From a virus, in IMG/VR virus record IMGVR_UViG_3300007276_000378, positions 1 to 21,170 of that record: a DNA stretch of 21,170 bases; one strand, 5' to 3'. The notes beneath the pieces are model-generated. The model saw only the letters and a program-made list of their open reading frames with translations, made no database searches and was not told where the DNA came from. A program made the translations under genes and the position numbers. This document shows positions 20,991-21,170 of the stretch, one piece after another. How positions within the stretch are numbered: the first letter of the stretch is position 1; every line of letters begins with the position of its first letter.

Positions 20991-21169
20991 TCGTATTGTC
21001 CTCTCAGTCTGCGGTCATGTTCATACTCCTTAGCGTCGGGCGCAAAGTTTGTGTTCCCGTACCACCATTGCAATGTTTCCAGCAGGCTCGCTGCCGACAC
21101 TTCGGCCGACACTTCGGGTGACGGCTTGATCGAGTTGAAGTTCAGTGCATACATGGTCCCTGGTGGCAC
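20987..21169 (-). CDS. small protein at right edge, start uncertain
   Basis: The frame is open to the window end. Possible starts are GTG 21169, ATG 21154, or one outside the window. From ATG 21154 the product is about 55 residues, beginning MYALNFNSIKPSPEVSAEV, with a short repeat (EVSAEVSA, encoded by a 12-bp tandem unit), aromatic LQWWYG and a charged tail (EYEHDRRLRGQYE). It is the most upstream visible gene of the minus-strand operon and overlaps the next by 4 bp (ATGA form). Function is unknown. Confidence 0.5.
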   Translation of the reverse strand: MPPGTMYALNFNSIKPSPEVSAEVSAASLLETLQWWYGNTNFAPDAKEYEHDRRLRGQYE

Positions 21170-21170
21170 C

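Overview
The window is a segment of a tailed double-stranded DNA bacteriophage, most likely short-tailed (podovirus-like) and infecting an actinobacterium. The phage call rests on a large terminase, portal, scaffold, HK97-type major capsid protein, head-tail adaptor, tail-hub protein, two fibre proteins and a peptidoglycan amidase, all on the + strand in close order. The short-tail call is an inference. No tail-tube, tape-measure or frameshifted tail-assembly-chaperone genes lie between the capsid and lysis genes. Instead there is an adaptor and hub pair, followed by four coiled or Gly/Ala-rich proteins that end in a 1068-residue protein resembling the DNA-ejection (internal virion) proteins of podoviruses. 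The host call rests on the GC-rich codon use, on the endolysin C-terminal domain (of a type found in secreted actinobacterial proteins), on the r1t-like holin candidate, and on the small Zn-ribbon protein after terminase. No integrase, repressor, tRNA, rRNA, insertion sequence or CRISPR array was seen. There is no gene-free stretch above 300 bases; the longest gap is about 95 bp, after the capsid gene.

Layout, left to right: (1) 1-2993, a tail fibre cut by the left edge, with an Ala-rich stalk, a LamG-like domain and a C-terminal S74 self-cleaving chaperone. (2) 2990-4612, large terminase, overlapping the fibre gene. (3) 4632-5797, a Zn-ribbon protein and three small membrane proteins, including a holin candidate. 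(4) 5797-9594, the head module: portal, scaffold and major capsid protein, closed by a strong hairpin terminator (9630-9655) in the position of the T7 T-phi terminator. (5) 9690-12958, Cys-rich protein, adaptor, hub and short fibre. (6) 12993-19041, four putative internal or ejection virion proteins. (7) 19058-20148, amidase endolysin and a small acidic protein. (8) 20145-21170, a minus-strand operon of six tiny overlapping genes that converges on the structural operon at a shared CTAG.

The structural genes are almost all translationally coupled (ATGA, TGATG, TAATG or GTGA overlaps). Where a gap of more than about 9 bp exists, it nearly always carries a direct repeat, G(n)ACAAGA, immediately after the upstream stop codon; only the capsid gene gap lacks it. 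This repeat is the most notable unexplained feature. It recalls the start-associated sequences of cluster K mycobacteriophages in position but not in sequence. A second notable feature is a strong in-frame internal ribosome binding site in the endolysin, exactly at the junction between catalytic and wall-binding domains. I did not find a clearly new enzymatic or defence system.
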